Shown here: positions 1 to 12,461 of the stretch, one piece after another | How positions within the stretch are numbered: the first letter of the stretch is position 1 | Layout of the letters: each line of letters starts with the position of its first letter | From: Purshia tridentata | Lineage: Eukaryota > Streptophyta > Magnoliopsida > Rosales > Rosaceae | Assembly (NCBI GenBank): GCA_003254885.1 | Contig: QANT01001350.1 | Location: forward strand, 1 to 64,000 | DNA length: 64,000 nucleotides | Reading direction: 5' to 3' | Position numbers and translations under genes: made by a program | Notes under the pieces: model-generated | Seen by the model: the letters and a program-made list of their open reading frames with translations, nothing else | Told to the model about the DNA's origin: nothing | Database searches by the model: none

Positions 1-480
1 CCACCCAACTCACCCACCACGACTCCACCCTCACCCAACCCAGCTATCGCGTGACCCCACCCCAGCCACCACCTCTCTCCAAACCCATTCGGTAGCATGC
101 TGTCGAAAAATATAGAAAAGTTCGGCAGCTTATGACTGAATATAAGTAATATGTTCGGTAGAATACCTCTGAATGCTTGTTTTAAACACACATATTTTTC
201 ATTCGGTGGTTGTTTACCGAAAACACTGCCTACGTTAGACAACAGGGTGCCGAATAACCACCAAAATTTCGGCATACCAATGTCGAAAAGTTTCTAAACA
301 AGCGAAGATGTAGTGGGGTCGCGCCGGTGGCTGGGTTGGGTGGGGTGGGATGGCGCGACGGCTTAGTGGGGTCGTGTCGGCGTCTGGGTAGGGTGGGGGT
401 GGGTGGTCCGGTGAGAGAGGGAGGAAGAGAAAAAAAAAATTTCTGGAGGGGCAAAAAGGGAAAAAAAAAGTGAGAGGGTG
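1..480. repeat. GC-rich inverted repeat with TTCGG-type motifs, probably part of a degenerate transposon
   Basis: Positions 1-75 are C-rich and about 305-405 are G-rich; a part near 36-66 matches the reverse complement of about 310-345, so the two ends can pair. Between them a short motif (TTCGGTA, TTCGGCA and complements such as TACCGAA and GCCGAAT) recurs about nine times from 88 to 290. Repeated short motifs near an inverted end are typical of subterminal regions of plant DNA transposons such as CACTA elements. No terminus or target duplication is seen and the left end lies outside the window, so the family is a guess. Apparent reading frames here are low-complexity. Confidence 0.4.
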
Positions 481-2540
481 GTCAACTCAGCAGCAAAGAG
501 TGGTCGGAATATACTGAGCCTTTGGCTTATTCGTGAATTTGCCCATAAATTGAAGAATATAGCAGAGAAAATTATGGGCTGCAAATAAATTTCTCTTTGA
601 TTTTTGTCAAAAATAAAATGATACAAATGCATCCCTATACAGCTGAAACTCAAGCTATACATCGCAGGCTCAAGCCTGTTACAGATTTAAGTTTAAAAAC
701 TATTAATCCCAACAAACTTCAACCACAATATTATGGTTTACAGTTCGACAAACAATTTGATGTCCTGCTGAGAATCACTTTTTTTTGAGAAATACTTGGT
801 CTCCATTTTTTTGACTCCATGTTCAATATATTTCCTATGCTTTCTATCGTGCTCAGCACACCGCTGTTCATTTGCATCATGAATCTGCAAAAACACAGGT
901 ACAAAAATACCAAAACTCAAAACAACAAGCTTAGTCTTCAAGCGACAATATCTGTTTACACAGCAACTTTTAGGCCCTCAGTTCTCTGCGACATTTTCTT
1001 GTTCAGAGGACGAAGCCAGCTACAACAGCAACTTTTAGGCCCTTGCTAGAACCACATGTTTCAAGCTTTTTGTGTTTAGTCAGATTAAAATTTAAGTAGG
1101 GTTTTGTTTATAACTTAATCTGCTAGCTAGGGGCAGAGGGGCATGCAGTGGCCACCGCATAAGCATTGTTCAATCCTGTTAGCTTAAATATGGCAACAAT
1201 AATGTTAGTATTCAATTACAAACCCTAATGATAGAGAAGTAATTAACTTGTTAAGACTGAAGTGTTAAAATTGTATTTACATGGTGATTGTGTTTGTAAA
1301 GTTGAATTTTTCTAGTGATTTTGCTACATAAAATGTTTGGATGTTGTTAGGTACACACTTTGAGTCAACACATCCTAACATTACTTGACACTACTTAAAA
1401 AGCAGCAAAGATGATGTAATTCAGTGCCAACTTTAATTTGCTTCGTTTCCTTTTCTTATACAGCTAGAAAAATTGACCCTTAAAAGATGATTTTAGACAC
1501 AATTTCACTGTCTATATAGAATGACAGCACAAGCTTTCATCCATAAATGGATTTAACATATCTATTAGGTCCCCATATATTACAAGCATTGCTGATAGAT
1601 TGTCACAAACAAAAATTTCAATATACATCTCTATACACCTCCATGATCAGAAATGTAATATTCGCATTACCCTTTTGTACATTAATCACTTAACAATTTG
1701 TCAATTACCAAATCACCAAAATGTAGCAAATTCCAGACTACAAGTATACAAGGTAGCAGAAGGGAATATATATTCATTGTGATCAAGTAAATGTACAAGG
1801 AAAGGGAACTGCATATTTGCTTAGTTGTTGGGCCACAAATGTGGGTTACCAACAACTGGTCTTTGATATCGTAAACGTCACTCTGCACAAATTACTTGAT
1901 TACTTGGTTCCCAAGGTTCCTTTAATTGGCCCAGCAGAGGCCTGCTCTGTTTAATAGCTTGAAAAGGGCCCAAATCCCCTGCTCTGTTCCTTACCATCGT
2001 TTATGGGGTTGAATTGCTTAATTTTTAGGAGTCAAAAACCAGGATATTTTGTTGATGAGGAATTGTTGAATGGGTTACTGGGTTAAGATGTATATGTCTT
2101 GATGTCGTTTTAATCTTCATGACCAAAACTACCTTATCAATTGAACCAAAGCGTGGATCTTTGTAACTTGTAAGCATGGGTCAGTGTAAGATTTAATTGG
2201 GAAGGAGACACTACACAGAATCCAAAGTAACAAATAGAATACAACCAATCTAGGGAAAAAGCAACCCAAAAAATTCCAAAAGATTCATAAGGACGAGCAG
2301 AGACCCAAACATGGGCCTGTGAATTATGGGCTTTGTGAAGGAAGAATCGAGACAATGACTATAAATTCAACCACCGTCCTTTGAAAATTAAAACGAAGCT
2401 CAACGAAAGCAAAAGGACAAAAGAGATATTTCCTAAGTCGACCAAAACCCAAACGCGCAAGTAACGGCGTAAACCGATTTGGAAAAGGAAACCGCCCCCG
2501 CGAAGGAAATACAATCAGGACCGTCAATATCAACGGCTGT
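481..2540. other. Gene-free AT-rich intergenic DNA
   Basis: I see no convincing coding sequence, RNA gene or complete transposon here on either strand. Short open frames of 60-75 codons lack family resemblance and splice partners. The first 40 bases resemble a segment near 63866-63905 at the other end of the window. Confidence 0.5.
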
Positions 2541-2549
2541 AATCAAACA

Positions 2550-2640
2550 GAACACTCTGGAGACACTCCCCTCGAAAAATCGTATCAATGAACATTCTAG
2601 ACCCCCTCTCTCAAAAAAAAAAAAAAAACTCCTATATAAA
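2550..2640 (+). promoter_or_regulatory. Heat-shock promoter of the HSP70 gene: heat-shock elements and TATA box
   Basis: GAACATTCTAGA at 2590-2601 is a perfect nGAAnnTTCnnGA heat-shock element, the binding site of trimeric heat-shock factors. A weaker one (GAACACTCTGGAGA) lies at 2550-2563. A TATA box (TATATAAA) is at 2633-2640, about 155 bp before the start codon, placing transcription start near 2665. This spacing is typical of plant heat-inducible HSP70 genes. Heat induction is inferred. Confidence 0.8.
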
Positions 2641-2795
2641 ACAACGCACTAACTATTGTCCCAAATAAAACAGCTGACTCTGTGACCCCAAACGCTTACA
2701 AGCAAAGCTTTCTGATTCCCTGCGTTCTTTGTTTTCTTTGCGATATTTTCTTGTTTGATTGTTTCTATTGTTTCTGAACTTTTGGTTTCGAAACA

Positions 2796-5454
2796 ATGTC
2801 GGGAAAAGGAGAGGGACCGGCGATCGGAATCGACCTCGGCACCACCTACTCTTGCGTCGGAGTGTGGCAGCACGACCGTGTCGAGATCATAGCCAACGAC
2901 CAGGGCAACAGAACGACGCCGTCATACGTTGCGTTTACTGATTCCGAGCGTTTGATCGGTGATGCCGCCAAGAACCAGGTCGCCATGAACCCCGTCAACA
3001 CAGTCTTTGGTAACCTTGCGAAACCTTTTATTTTTATTTTTATTTTATTACAAATTCCTGCTTGGTTTATTTTTTTTTTTTTTACTACATGTGGTACTTT
3101 AGTTTCAGTTTGTATTATTTGATCTCTGCTTGTTTTGCAAATTTGATGAATTTATCTGTCGATTTTTATTGACATCATTATGTAAGATCTTGTATTTTTA
3201 GATTGTACAATTTTTTTGTGTTTTATTAAACAAGCGATGAAATTATTATTTTGTCCTAGTTTGAGGCTTTGTTTTGTTGAAGTCAAGATCTGCATATGGT
3301 GCTGTTAGTTCGAGGCAAGGCTTAAATTGTATCAAAAAGTTATTTTTGAATAAAAATTGTTCTTGTCTAGTTTAAGGCTTTGTTTAGTTTAAATGATCAG
3401 ACTTTTACATCGGTTTGCTGTTGTTACTTTAGTTCGAGCCTATGTTCTTTAGATGTTAATCCGTACTAATCAATTTTTTTAATTTGGTGTTGATAGTGCT
3501 CAATATCATTTTCTTCTCCTCCTATTAAACGTTAGTGAAATTTTGGGGCTGTATGTAGTTATTTTACTTGAATTGCTTAGTAGCAGACTGTTTTTTGTTG
3601 GGTTATTTTGCTTCTTTCTTTTTTTTCCCCCCAACTTTTAATAGATTGAATTTGTAGATTGTTCTAATTTTGTACTCTGCTTATGTTAGTGATTACTAAA
3701 TGGGATTTGTTATCTTCACAGATGCGAAGCGGTTGATTGGGAGGAGGTTTAGTGATCCCTCTGTTCAGAGTGACATGAAGTTATGGCCATTCAAGGTCAT
3801 TCCAGGTCCTGGTGACAAGCCCATGATTGTGGTGACATACAAGGGTGAAGAGAAACAGTTTGCCGCTGAAGAAATCTCGTCAATGGTTCTAATCAAGATG
3901 CGTGAGATTGCTGAGGCCTATCTAGGCTTATCTTTGAAGAATGCAGTTGTTACTGTCCCTGCTTACTTTAATGACTCTCAAAGGCAGGCTACGAAGGATG
4001 CTGGGGTCATTGCTGGGCTTAATGTGATGCGTATTATCAATGAGCCTACGGCAGCAGCCATTGCTTATGGTCTTGACAAGAAGGCGACCAGTGTTGGTGA
4101 GAAGAATGTCTTGATTTTTGATCTTGGGGGTGGCACATTTGATGTCTCTCTTCTTACAATTGAAGAGGGTATCTTTGAAGTGAAGTCTACTGCTGGAGAC
4201 ACCCATTTGGGAGGAGAGGATTTCGATAACAGAATGGTGAACCACTTTGTTCAAGAGTTCAAGAGGAAGCACAAGAAGGACATTAGTGGAAACCCAAGGG
4301 CTCTCAGGAGGTTGAGAACAGCTTGTGAGAGGGCAAAGAGGACTCTCTCATCCACAGCTCAGACTACCATCGAGATTGACTCTTTATATGAGGGTGTTGA
4401 CTTCTATACAACCATTACCCGTGCTAGATTTGAAGAGCTTAACATGGATCTGTTCAGGAAGTGTATGGAGCCAGTTGAGAAGTGCTTGAGAGATGCTAAG
4501 ATGGACAAGAGCAGTGTCCATGATGTTGTGCTTGTTGGTGGTTCTACCAGGATTCCTAAGGTGCAGCAGTTGCTTCAAGACTTCTTCAATGGAAAGGAGT
4601 TGTGCAAGAGTATCAACCCAGATGAGGCTGTTGCTTATGGTGCCGCTGTGCAGGCTGCCATTTTGAGTGGTGAGGGTAATGAGAAGGTTCAGGATCTGTT
4701 GCTTCTCGATGTCACTCCTTTATCCCTTGGTTTGGAGACTGCTGGAGGTGTGATGACTGTGTTGATTCCTAGAAATACTACCATTCCAACCAAGAAGGAG
4801 CAGGTGTTCTCAACCTACTCAGACAACCAACCTGGTGTGTTGATTCAGGTCTATGAAGGTGAAAGGACTAGAACCCGTGACAATAACTTGTTGGGCAAGT
4901 TTGAGCTTTCTGGAATTCCTCCAGCTCCAAGGGGTGTTCCTCAGATCACTGTATGCTTCGATATTGATGCCAATGGTATCCTTAATGTCTCTGCGGAGGA
5001 CAAGACCACTGGCCAGAAGAACAAGATTACTATCACCAACGATAAGGGAAGACTGTCAAAGGAAGAAATTGAGAAGATGGTTCAGGAGGCTGAGAAGTAC
5101 AAGTCAGAAGATGAGGAGCACAAGAAGAAGGTGGAGGCTAAGAATGCTCTGGAGAATTATGCTTACAACATGAGGAACACGATCAAGGATGATAAGATTG
5201 CTTCCAAGCTTGACGCTGCAGACAAGAAGAAGATTGAGGATGTAATTGAGCAGGCCATTCAGTGGCTCGATAGCAACCAGCTTGCGGAGGCTGACGAATT
5301 TGAAGACAAGATGAAGGAGCTTGAAAGCATCTGCAACCCGATCATTGCCAAGATGTACAGTGGTGCTGGTCCTGACGTGGGTGGTGGCATGGATGAAGAT
5401 GTTCCTCCTGCTGGTGGCAGCGGTGCTGGTCCCAAGATTGAAGAAGTTGATTAA
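2796..5454 (+). CDS. HSP70: Cytosolic heat shock 70 kDa protein (HSP70/HSC70)
   Basis: ATP-dependent chaperone that binds unfolded polypeptides in cytosol and nucleus with J-domain co-chaperones. Two exons, 2796-3009 and 3722-5454, encode 648 residues; the single GT-AG intron splits the Asp72 codon, the usual intron position in plant cytosolic HSP70 genes. All three family signatures are present: IDLGTTYS at residues 12-19, [14 protein letters not shown] at 203-216 and [15 protein letters not shown] at 340-354. The C-terminus ends [12 protein letters not shown] marks the cytosolic class and docks TPR co-chaperones such as HOP. There is no organellar transit peptide or ER signal. The start is the first ATG after the TATA box and gives the conserved N-terminus. 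The upstream heat-shock elements suggest heat induction. The gene appears intact. Confidence 0.97.
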
Positions 5455-6172
5455 GCTGTTCCGTTGGATGAAATTGGTGGAGGTTTTTCCTAGTAGTCTT
5501 TATTAATTTTCCTTTATGCAATGTTGGTTAAGGTTTGAACTCAAGTACTCTATGGGGTTTGTTTTTCCAATCCAAGATCTATATATGACGGTTTGGGGAT
5601 CTTGGTGATTTTGTTGATCATGCTATGTCGTTTTATGCCAATGAAGCCTATTTTCTTTTTTAAAAGTTTCTTAATTCGGTTTTAGACGTTAGTCAATTGT
5701 TTTTATGTGTTTTATCAAGTCTCAATTGCCTTTTTCCCTCTTTACTTGAGAGATGGGGAGAGGGAGACTGAAAAAATGGAGGAAAGTTGTTGAACTGATC
5801 TTCAAAATCTATTCACCCATTTTTCGGCGGATTTGGAAGGATGGAGAAAGATTCTTTTGTTTCTTCATTGATACTCAAAATCTATGAAGGTTATTCTAGT
5901 TTGCCCACTAAAAACAATTGTGTTGTGTACCCATTAAAATCTCTCTCACAGGCAAGATCGAGTCATTAAATACAGAATGAGCTTCAATTGGTTTTCTGAC
6001 ATAAAAATCAAAATCAAGGTAAATCTTCTTTCTCAAGAACTAGAGAATGGGACATATGCATAGTGGGTAAAAGGGACCAGAGAGGTCATCTAAAAATAGG
6101 TATGCAACTTTCTTGACAGAATCATAAGAAATACAATCAAACTAAAATGTTTTGAACGCCTTAAAAGCTTCT
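5455..6172. other. Converging 3' untranslated regions
   Basis: This is the 3' flank of HSP70 (+) and of the gene ending at 6173 (-). It is T- and A-rich, with no coding signal or repeat that I can identify. Confidence 0.5.
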
Positions 6173-8707
6173 TCATGCTAAACCGCTATGGCCTGAAACC
6201 AGCTGAACAGCCTCCTCTTCCATTTCCACGAGTTGACGGCAGAATGATTCAACATCTCGTGCCTCTTCTTTCAAAGATAATCTAAACTCCTTCCACTGAT
6301 ACTGACCAAACCCATCCTTCAACACTGGACCAGGAACCTTGCTCAATATGTCAAATCCCTTGCGATCGACAGACAGCATGTACGCATCCTTTCATCAAAA
6401 CATGTGTTAATCAGTTACGATCTTCCTAAATCTACACAGAATGTGATGATGCATGGCAAGTACCCATTAAAAGATTAAACTCCTGTCTATGAATCCCATC
6501 AGTTACTAGCTACTTAGGCGCAGATGTTGTAAACTTTCTTCTTTTTAATGCAGCACATATGCCAAAAATATATGGACAACTAAACTTCTAATTCCAGCTA
6601 TTCATGCATATTTGATTCTACTATATCTCAAGAAATCGTACCTTTGCATTTGCGTTCAATTGTGTCATACAGAAAAGCATTAGGGCTCTGCGTCTTGCTG
6701 CACTTTGGTTTATACCATCAATAAGCTTAGCGGAAACATGAGCTAGACACGAGAATATCTCACATGTGAGTAGAAAGGTAAGGTCGTAGTTTCATGCAAG
6801 CTTTTGCATGCCAAAGCGCTAAAGAATAAGAATTCTTGAAATGTACTTTTTACAGAGGTTTTACCTAACGGATCTGCTTTAGATGCATTCATATCATCCG
6901 TATCAATTCCATGAGAGCTTTCACTTTCACTCCCATCAATGTAAATGCATGATCTGGGAAATAAAGATCTTTAGTCAGAGTAGTGGCACTGAAATTGCCG
7001 GACACCCCCAATAAAACACTTTAGCTGAAGTTAGCAGACAAATCCCAAACCAAAAGACTTATTTGGTACTTCGGTTGAAAACAGAATCACCAACTTCCTC
7101 CAATACTTGCTAACAAAATTATCCAAATTCTAAGCTGACTTGCTAATTACTATCAGACATGCTGATGAAATCACCAAATTCAGTTATCAACAAATTTAAA
7201 ACAAAGACTGCAGGGCAGAATAGAGAATGAAAGGTTCTTGCCTTTGGTTGAACTTATAAACTATGTAATTTTCATCCCCTTCCAAGAGCTCCTTCAGTTT
7301 TTCGCTTCGTGATGTACAACTATGATCAGAAGAACTTAATACACCTGAAACTGTATAACTGGACTCGCTGATTGCTTTCTGCTCCGATAGTATGACTTCT
7401 CTAAGGATATTCGTTGCAGACTGAACCTATAACAAGAACAATAACATCACAGTTGAGTAAAATATTGTAACCATAAACCACCTAGTATGAATGTAATGCA
7501 CTAAGATTACCTTTTCATCTGTTAGAGGTACAACATCTCCAGTCAGCGCAACTCGAGCTGGTGACTGAAATTTTAGAACAAGCAACTCTTAGGTGGAGGT
7601 TTATATAAAAAATAGAAAAAGAAAAAAAGTGATACAAGCACCTTATGCAGCTTCACATCTGTAGTACTACAAACTTTTATATACTATATGAAAGAAAGCT
7701 GGTTTGGGAGGAAAAGGTTGGGGGGGAGGGGGAGGGGGAGAGGGAGGAGGTATACAATGCTAAAAATATACCTTTTTTAGTGATCTAAGTAAGCTTGCTA
7801 GTGGGCCTGGGATGGGAGTGGTCACAGCAAATGAACTACGTTCATCAACAATTACGTTCTGCATGAGAAAAAAACAAAAAAGAGAATATGGCACTTGAAT
7901 AGAAATATTAAAAGAATACTCATTTATGTCAGAAGGAAAACCTAACCACTTTAAGCACTATGATATGAACTTACCACATTATGCAACTCCTTTTCTGGTA
8001 CCCAAATGTATGGCTTCCCTCTTTTACAGATGTACTTAACCTTTGATGTGTAAATGTCTTCCTTGCTAACACAGCCATACAGAGCAAACAAGAAGAAATC
8101 CCATTAGTTAATGTATGAAACTAGTGGCTTTTCCCCTTTTACCGTATGAAATAAACACCAAATGGCTACTAAAGACCTCAATAAGATGAGCTGAGGTTAG
8201 AACTCCAAAACCTGTGTCTTTATTAAAGTTAATTAGTTATGTAAAGTGAACTCCTGAACTTAACTCAGCAGTCAACTCGAAGCTATTATATGAACTTATG
8301 AAGTGAGAAATGTTGTCTATATTGATCCTTAATCCAAATCAATTGGGGTTTTCAATGTGATATCTTTCAAACAATCCAGTCCCTATATGTTAAATCTTTG
8401 ATAAGGTAAGTTCTCAGCTCAACTACACCAGCATATCATGTTGTTTCTTCAGCGTTTTCTAACCACTAATCATAGGTTATGGGTAACTACATAAAGGGGA
8501 AAAGGAAATTTTTTCATGTTTTGAGCAAATGGGTACCTTCCTTTAGCATCAGCTTTGATGGTATTGAGTTGTCCTTGCCAGTTGGAAGACAGAATACTCT
8601 GCAAAGTTTTAAAGTCATTACAGTCTTGTGCCACCAAAGAAATGAATATCAATTGTATCAAATTTATAATGACAGTAAGGTATATGCAACAACTCCTATA
8701 AGCTAAG

Positions 8708-8747
<40 letters not shown>

Positions 8748-8791
8748 TGTTTGTGTTCCACATATAAAAAATGAGAAGGGGTACCTTGCAT
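6173..8791 (-). CDS. FMN-binding split-barrel-like protein (PNPOx-related, DUF2470-like C-terminus)
   Basis: Nine exons can be joined in one frame to give 305 residues: 8785-8791, 8537-8624, 7975-8065, 7772-7858, 7511-7564, 7242-7426, 6865-6953, 6642-6742, 6173-6388. The start is ATG CAA G in a coding micro-segment of 7 nt; the open frame through 8865 is not used because its phase does not fit the next exon and a stop lies just upstream. A central part (PLASLLRSLKK ... RVALTGDVVPLTDEKV) resembles pyridoxamine-phosphate-oxidase-like split barrels; the last about 80 residues (VDRKGFDIL ... EARDVESFCRQLVEMEEEA) resemble DUF2470. Such plant proteins are linked to haem or FMN binding in plastids; no clear transit peptide is seen here. 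The intron after 7242 begins with GC rather than GT. It is divergent from the GGB gene. Gene structure is fairly sure, family assignment tentative. Confidence 0.7.
8712..8744. repeat. (TG)n microsatellite
   Basis: About 16 TG units, followed by TTTG variants, lie in the first coding intron of the minus-strand split-barrel gene. It is likely polymorphic. Confidence 0.9.
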
Positions 8792-9188
8792 TTCTCAGCA
8801 AATGTTAAGGCCGTTGCCTTGTTGGCCTTCATGACTCTCACAACGCTTTTGCTGTATCCCACCACAAGTGCTCGACGAAATTACTGCAAGAAAGTGCAAG
8901 TCTGCGTGCGTGCGCGGGAGGGGGAGACAGAGAGACAGAGACAGAGAGATTAGAGAGAATGGTTTGACACCTGTTGGCCAGGGTTTGAGATGATGTGGTT
9001 TATTTATTTTTCAGATATCCATTTACGTGCGGGTCGGGTTTGTCCAACCGGATGCCCCGTCCATACTCAAACAGTCAAACGAGTTTTATATGATAGATAC
9101 CACTAATGTTGGGCCTCGAGAGAAAAAGCTGCCAGCACCGATCAAAGAGGAGAGTACACAACTTGACAATTCTCCGTGCAATCGGGCC
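8792..9188. promoter_or_regulatory. Shared divergent promoter and leader region
   Basis: Just under 400 bp separate the start codons of the minus-strand split-barrel gene and the plus-strand GGB gene, so both promoters must lie here or in leader introns. A purine-rich GAGACAGAGA tract is at 8925-8950. I see no clear TATA box on either strand. Confidence 0.5.
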
Positions 9189-12100
9189 ATGGATGCGGAA
9201 CTTTTCGACAGAGACAGGCACGTGACGTTCTTGGAGATGATGTACCAGCTGCTGCCGTATCACTATCAGACGCAGGAGATCAACCGTCTCACTCTCGCCT
9301 TCTTCGTCATCTCCGGCCTCGACCTCCTCGCCGCCCTCGATTGTGTACGTAATTCAATTCCTCCCCCAAAATGCCGCCGTTTTAGACTTGGGTTTTTTTT
9401 TCTTTTTCTTTTTCCTGCTTATCGATGAAGTTCAAATTTAAAATCAACGATGAAAAGATTGTGATTTTATTTTTCAGGTTGACAAGGATGCAGTTGCCGA
9501 CTGGGTTCTATCACTGAAAGCCAACCCAAGAAACAGAGACAAAGTGAACGATGGTATGGGGCTAAATTGGTCAAAAAATTTACATCCCATTTTTGTTTAT
9601 GGGTTTGAATTCAATTGGATTGTTTATGTTTAACTGCAAAGTTGTGAATTGGGGTTGGCCGAATGCTCCCTACACACCCGGTTCGAACCCTCCCTCTTCC
9701 TCCCCCTAATAAAAAAAAATGTTTTAACTGCAAAGTTCGTAAATAGATAATAAAGATTGAGCCTTTCATTTGGTGCAGGACATTTTTACGGGTTCCATGG
9801 TTCCAGAACTTCTCAATTTCCTCCAGATGACAATGGGGTAAGGACTGCTGTATTTACTAAGCTTCTTAATATGATTTATTTCTGCTTTATTTGGGTTGTT
9901 TAGTTTAAATGTCTTCTGGGATTTGAAGTAATGATCTGTTAAAATAACTGCATATATGATGTATTTGATCATTCTTCCTTTAAGTTATTTTTTATTTTTA
10001 TCTTACTGTAGGCATCAAGTCACAATATCAGTAACTTGGCAAGCACGTATTGTGCCCTATCAATACTTAAAATTATCCGCTATGAGTTGTCCAGTATTGA
10101 CTCTGAATCTATATTGACGTCAATGAGAAACCTTCAACAGCCTGATGGGAGGTATGGTGAAATAGTTGAAAACTTGAAGCCTCATAATTTTTTCCATTTT
10201 GTTGGGGGTATTATCAATTATGAGGTAGCTGGGTTCAATTTCCTGATATTTTAGACTGTATTTGGCAGTTTTATGCCTATACATACAGGGGCGGAGACTG
10301 ATCTTCGATTCATTTATTGTGCTGGTAAGAGGTGCGCACGTACTTTTTCAGCCATTTAGTTCAATATACTTGACTGTAGTATAAATTAGCTGATTGATGT
10401 ACCAGCGGCCATTTGTCATATGTTGGGAAATTGGAGTGGCATGGACAAGGAGAAGGCCAAGGAGTATATTTTAAATTGCCAGGTCTGTATGGCTACTGCT
10501 CTGATATTGGGCAGCCTCTTTATTCACTGTACTTAATCACACTTTTGACACCTTGCTTTGTGCATTTGATCAGTAAATCTCTGAATCATAAATATCATTG
10601 CATAGATACTTATACACAGTGACATTGTTTTTTCAGTCATATGATGGTGGCTTTGGGTTGACTCCTGGTTCAGAATCTCATGGTGAGTTGAAACAATAAT
10701 GTATAATTTTTTGAATATAATCCTTTTGCAGTTAATGGGCTCCAATTGAAATTTTGTATTTTCTTTTCCAATTTTAGGTGATTTGTTCTATATTATTGAT
10801 ACCATTTCAATAGTGGACATGATATTTCTCCAGTACAGACCGTACAATTCATAAATGTATTCAAAACTATAAGAGTACATTAGAAAGCATATGGGCATTT
10901 GGAAATCTTGTGAAATCTGCCAGGCACTCCTTGATTGTTGAATGTTGAGATATCACCTTTTTAACTGTAAATGTGGTTTTTTTGCATCCGATTTTAAGAA
11001 TGGGTTACATGTACTTATTCAGAATTGATGAAAACATCCACATTTTTTGTTTGCTATTTTCTTACCCTCTTGTCTCTTACTAGTTAATCTTTTGCTTGAG
11101 TCTTGTCATTGATATATTAAAGAGGGAAGAAAGCTATTATTGCTTAGACTAGCTCGTGTGTTATAAATTCTTAAATTTAAAATTTGCAATGATACAATGA
11201 CCATTTTTAGTAACACAGGCGGTGCAACATATTGCGGTGTTACATCTCTCCGGATAATGGGGTTCATTGAAGATGATATCCTCTCTAAAAATCCAGAGTC
11301 TTCTATAATAAATGTGCCATTGCTGCTGGTTTGGTGCTTGCAGGTTTATTTCCTCACCTAATCTCTTCAAGCATTATCATTTTTCCCTGAGATTGTAATC
11401 TTTTAACATTCCAGGAACTAAACAATTGACAGACATGTGGGCCATTAAAAGCCTTAACATCATCCAAATGAGTATATGCTTCTTCTGAAAACAATGATCC
11501 CATTATTTTGCACTCATAATTTAATTTTTGCATTTTTATAAGTAGTTTTAGGTATCTCTTATCCCCAAAGAGAGGTTTCTCTCATTCTTTTATACCACTG
11601 CAGAGGCAGGCAGCTGACGGTGGATTTCAGGGTAGAACCAACAAGCCTAGTGACACATGTTATGCATTTTGGTAGGTAGATGGACATCTTTTGGAAGTTC
11701 CGAATAATATTTTGAATTTTTTGATTTGACAAGGTAGATTTGCTTGTATAGGATTGCAGCAGTTTTGAAGATTTTAGGCGGCCACAAATTGATTGACAAG
11801 AAAGCTTTACACGGATTTTTGCTAACTTGTCAGTCTCAGGTACTTTTGCTTCTCTTTTTCTCATATTAACCTATGATACAGTAGGGGAAAATGTACAGTT
11901 TCTTTTGGATTTGCCATGGAAAACCTTTTATTACTTTGGCCATGCATACAAGTAAAAGACATTAGTAATCTTAAAATGGTTCTGAGGTTATTGATGGTAG
12001 AAGCTCTGCCAGCATGCCAAATGGTTTCCCTATGTCATAAAATGGTCATAACTATCAAATAATCTGATACATATGATTACTGTTAGAAAGACAATTGAGT

Positions 12101-12461
12101 ATAAGTGTAAGTTCCAGACCGATAAAAATGCAGAAAATATAAATATAGTTGGCTCTGGTCCTTGATTTGTATGGCGCCAGCATCTTTTGCAAGCATAGGG
12201 GATACTCATATGATGTTATGGAAGTCAACCTATTTATGTCCATTTTTTCAAAGCTAATAATATTTGCTTATGACTCCCGACTATGTTGTTCATATTTGTG
12301 TTTTTCATCAGTATGGTGGTTTCAGCAAGTTTCCAGGGGAGCTGCCAGATCTATATCACTCCTATTATGGGTTTACCGCGTTCAGCCTTTTGGAAGAACC
12401 TGGCCTGAATTCGCTTTGTGCTGAACTGGGAATGACAGATAATGCTGCCGTAGGAATCTGA
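9189..12461 (+). CDS. GGB: Protein geranylgeranyltransferase type I beta subunit
   Basis: Beta subunit of the cytosolic heterodimer that attaches geranylgeranyl to CaaX proteins ending in Leu (Rop GTPases, G-gamma subunits). Eleven exons (9189-9344, 9478-9553, 9779-9837, 10012-10151, 10269-10324, 10406-10482, 10637-10682, 11219-11343, 11604-11671, 11752-11839, 12312-12461) join in frame to 346 residues, all with GT-AG introns. Prenyltransferase repeats are visible (GAETDLRFIYCA, YDGGFGLTPGSESHGG, DGGFQGRTNKPSDTCYAFW, YGGFSKFPGE). The expected zinc ligands are present: Asp262, Cys264 and His313. The chosen start gives MDAELFDRDRHVTFL; an in-frame ATG at 9027 would add 54 residues unlike the family. 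The last exon and 3' flank have a diverged copy at 58.3 kb. Confidence 0.93.

Noticed and set aside
8470-8865. A 131-codon frame starting VVGYSKSVVRVMKANKATAL
   Set aside because: It starts at a non-ATG codon, reads through an intron with a TG microsatellite, and its phase does not fit the following exon.
11995-12025. A GAAGCTCTGCCAGCATGCC stretch resembling miR167
   Set aside because: It has an internal insertion relative to miR167 and I see no matching star arm; it lies in an intron of GGB.
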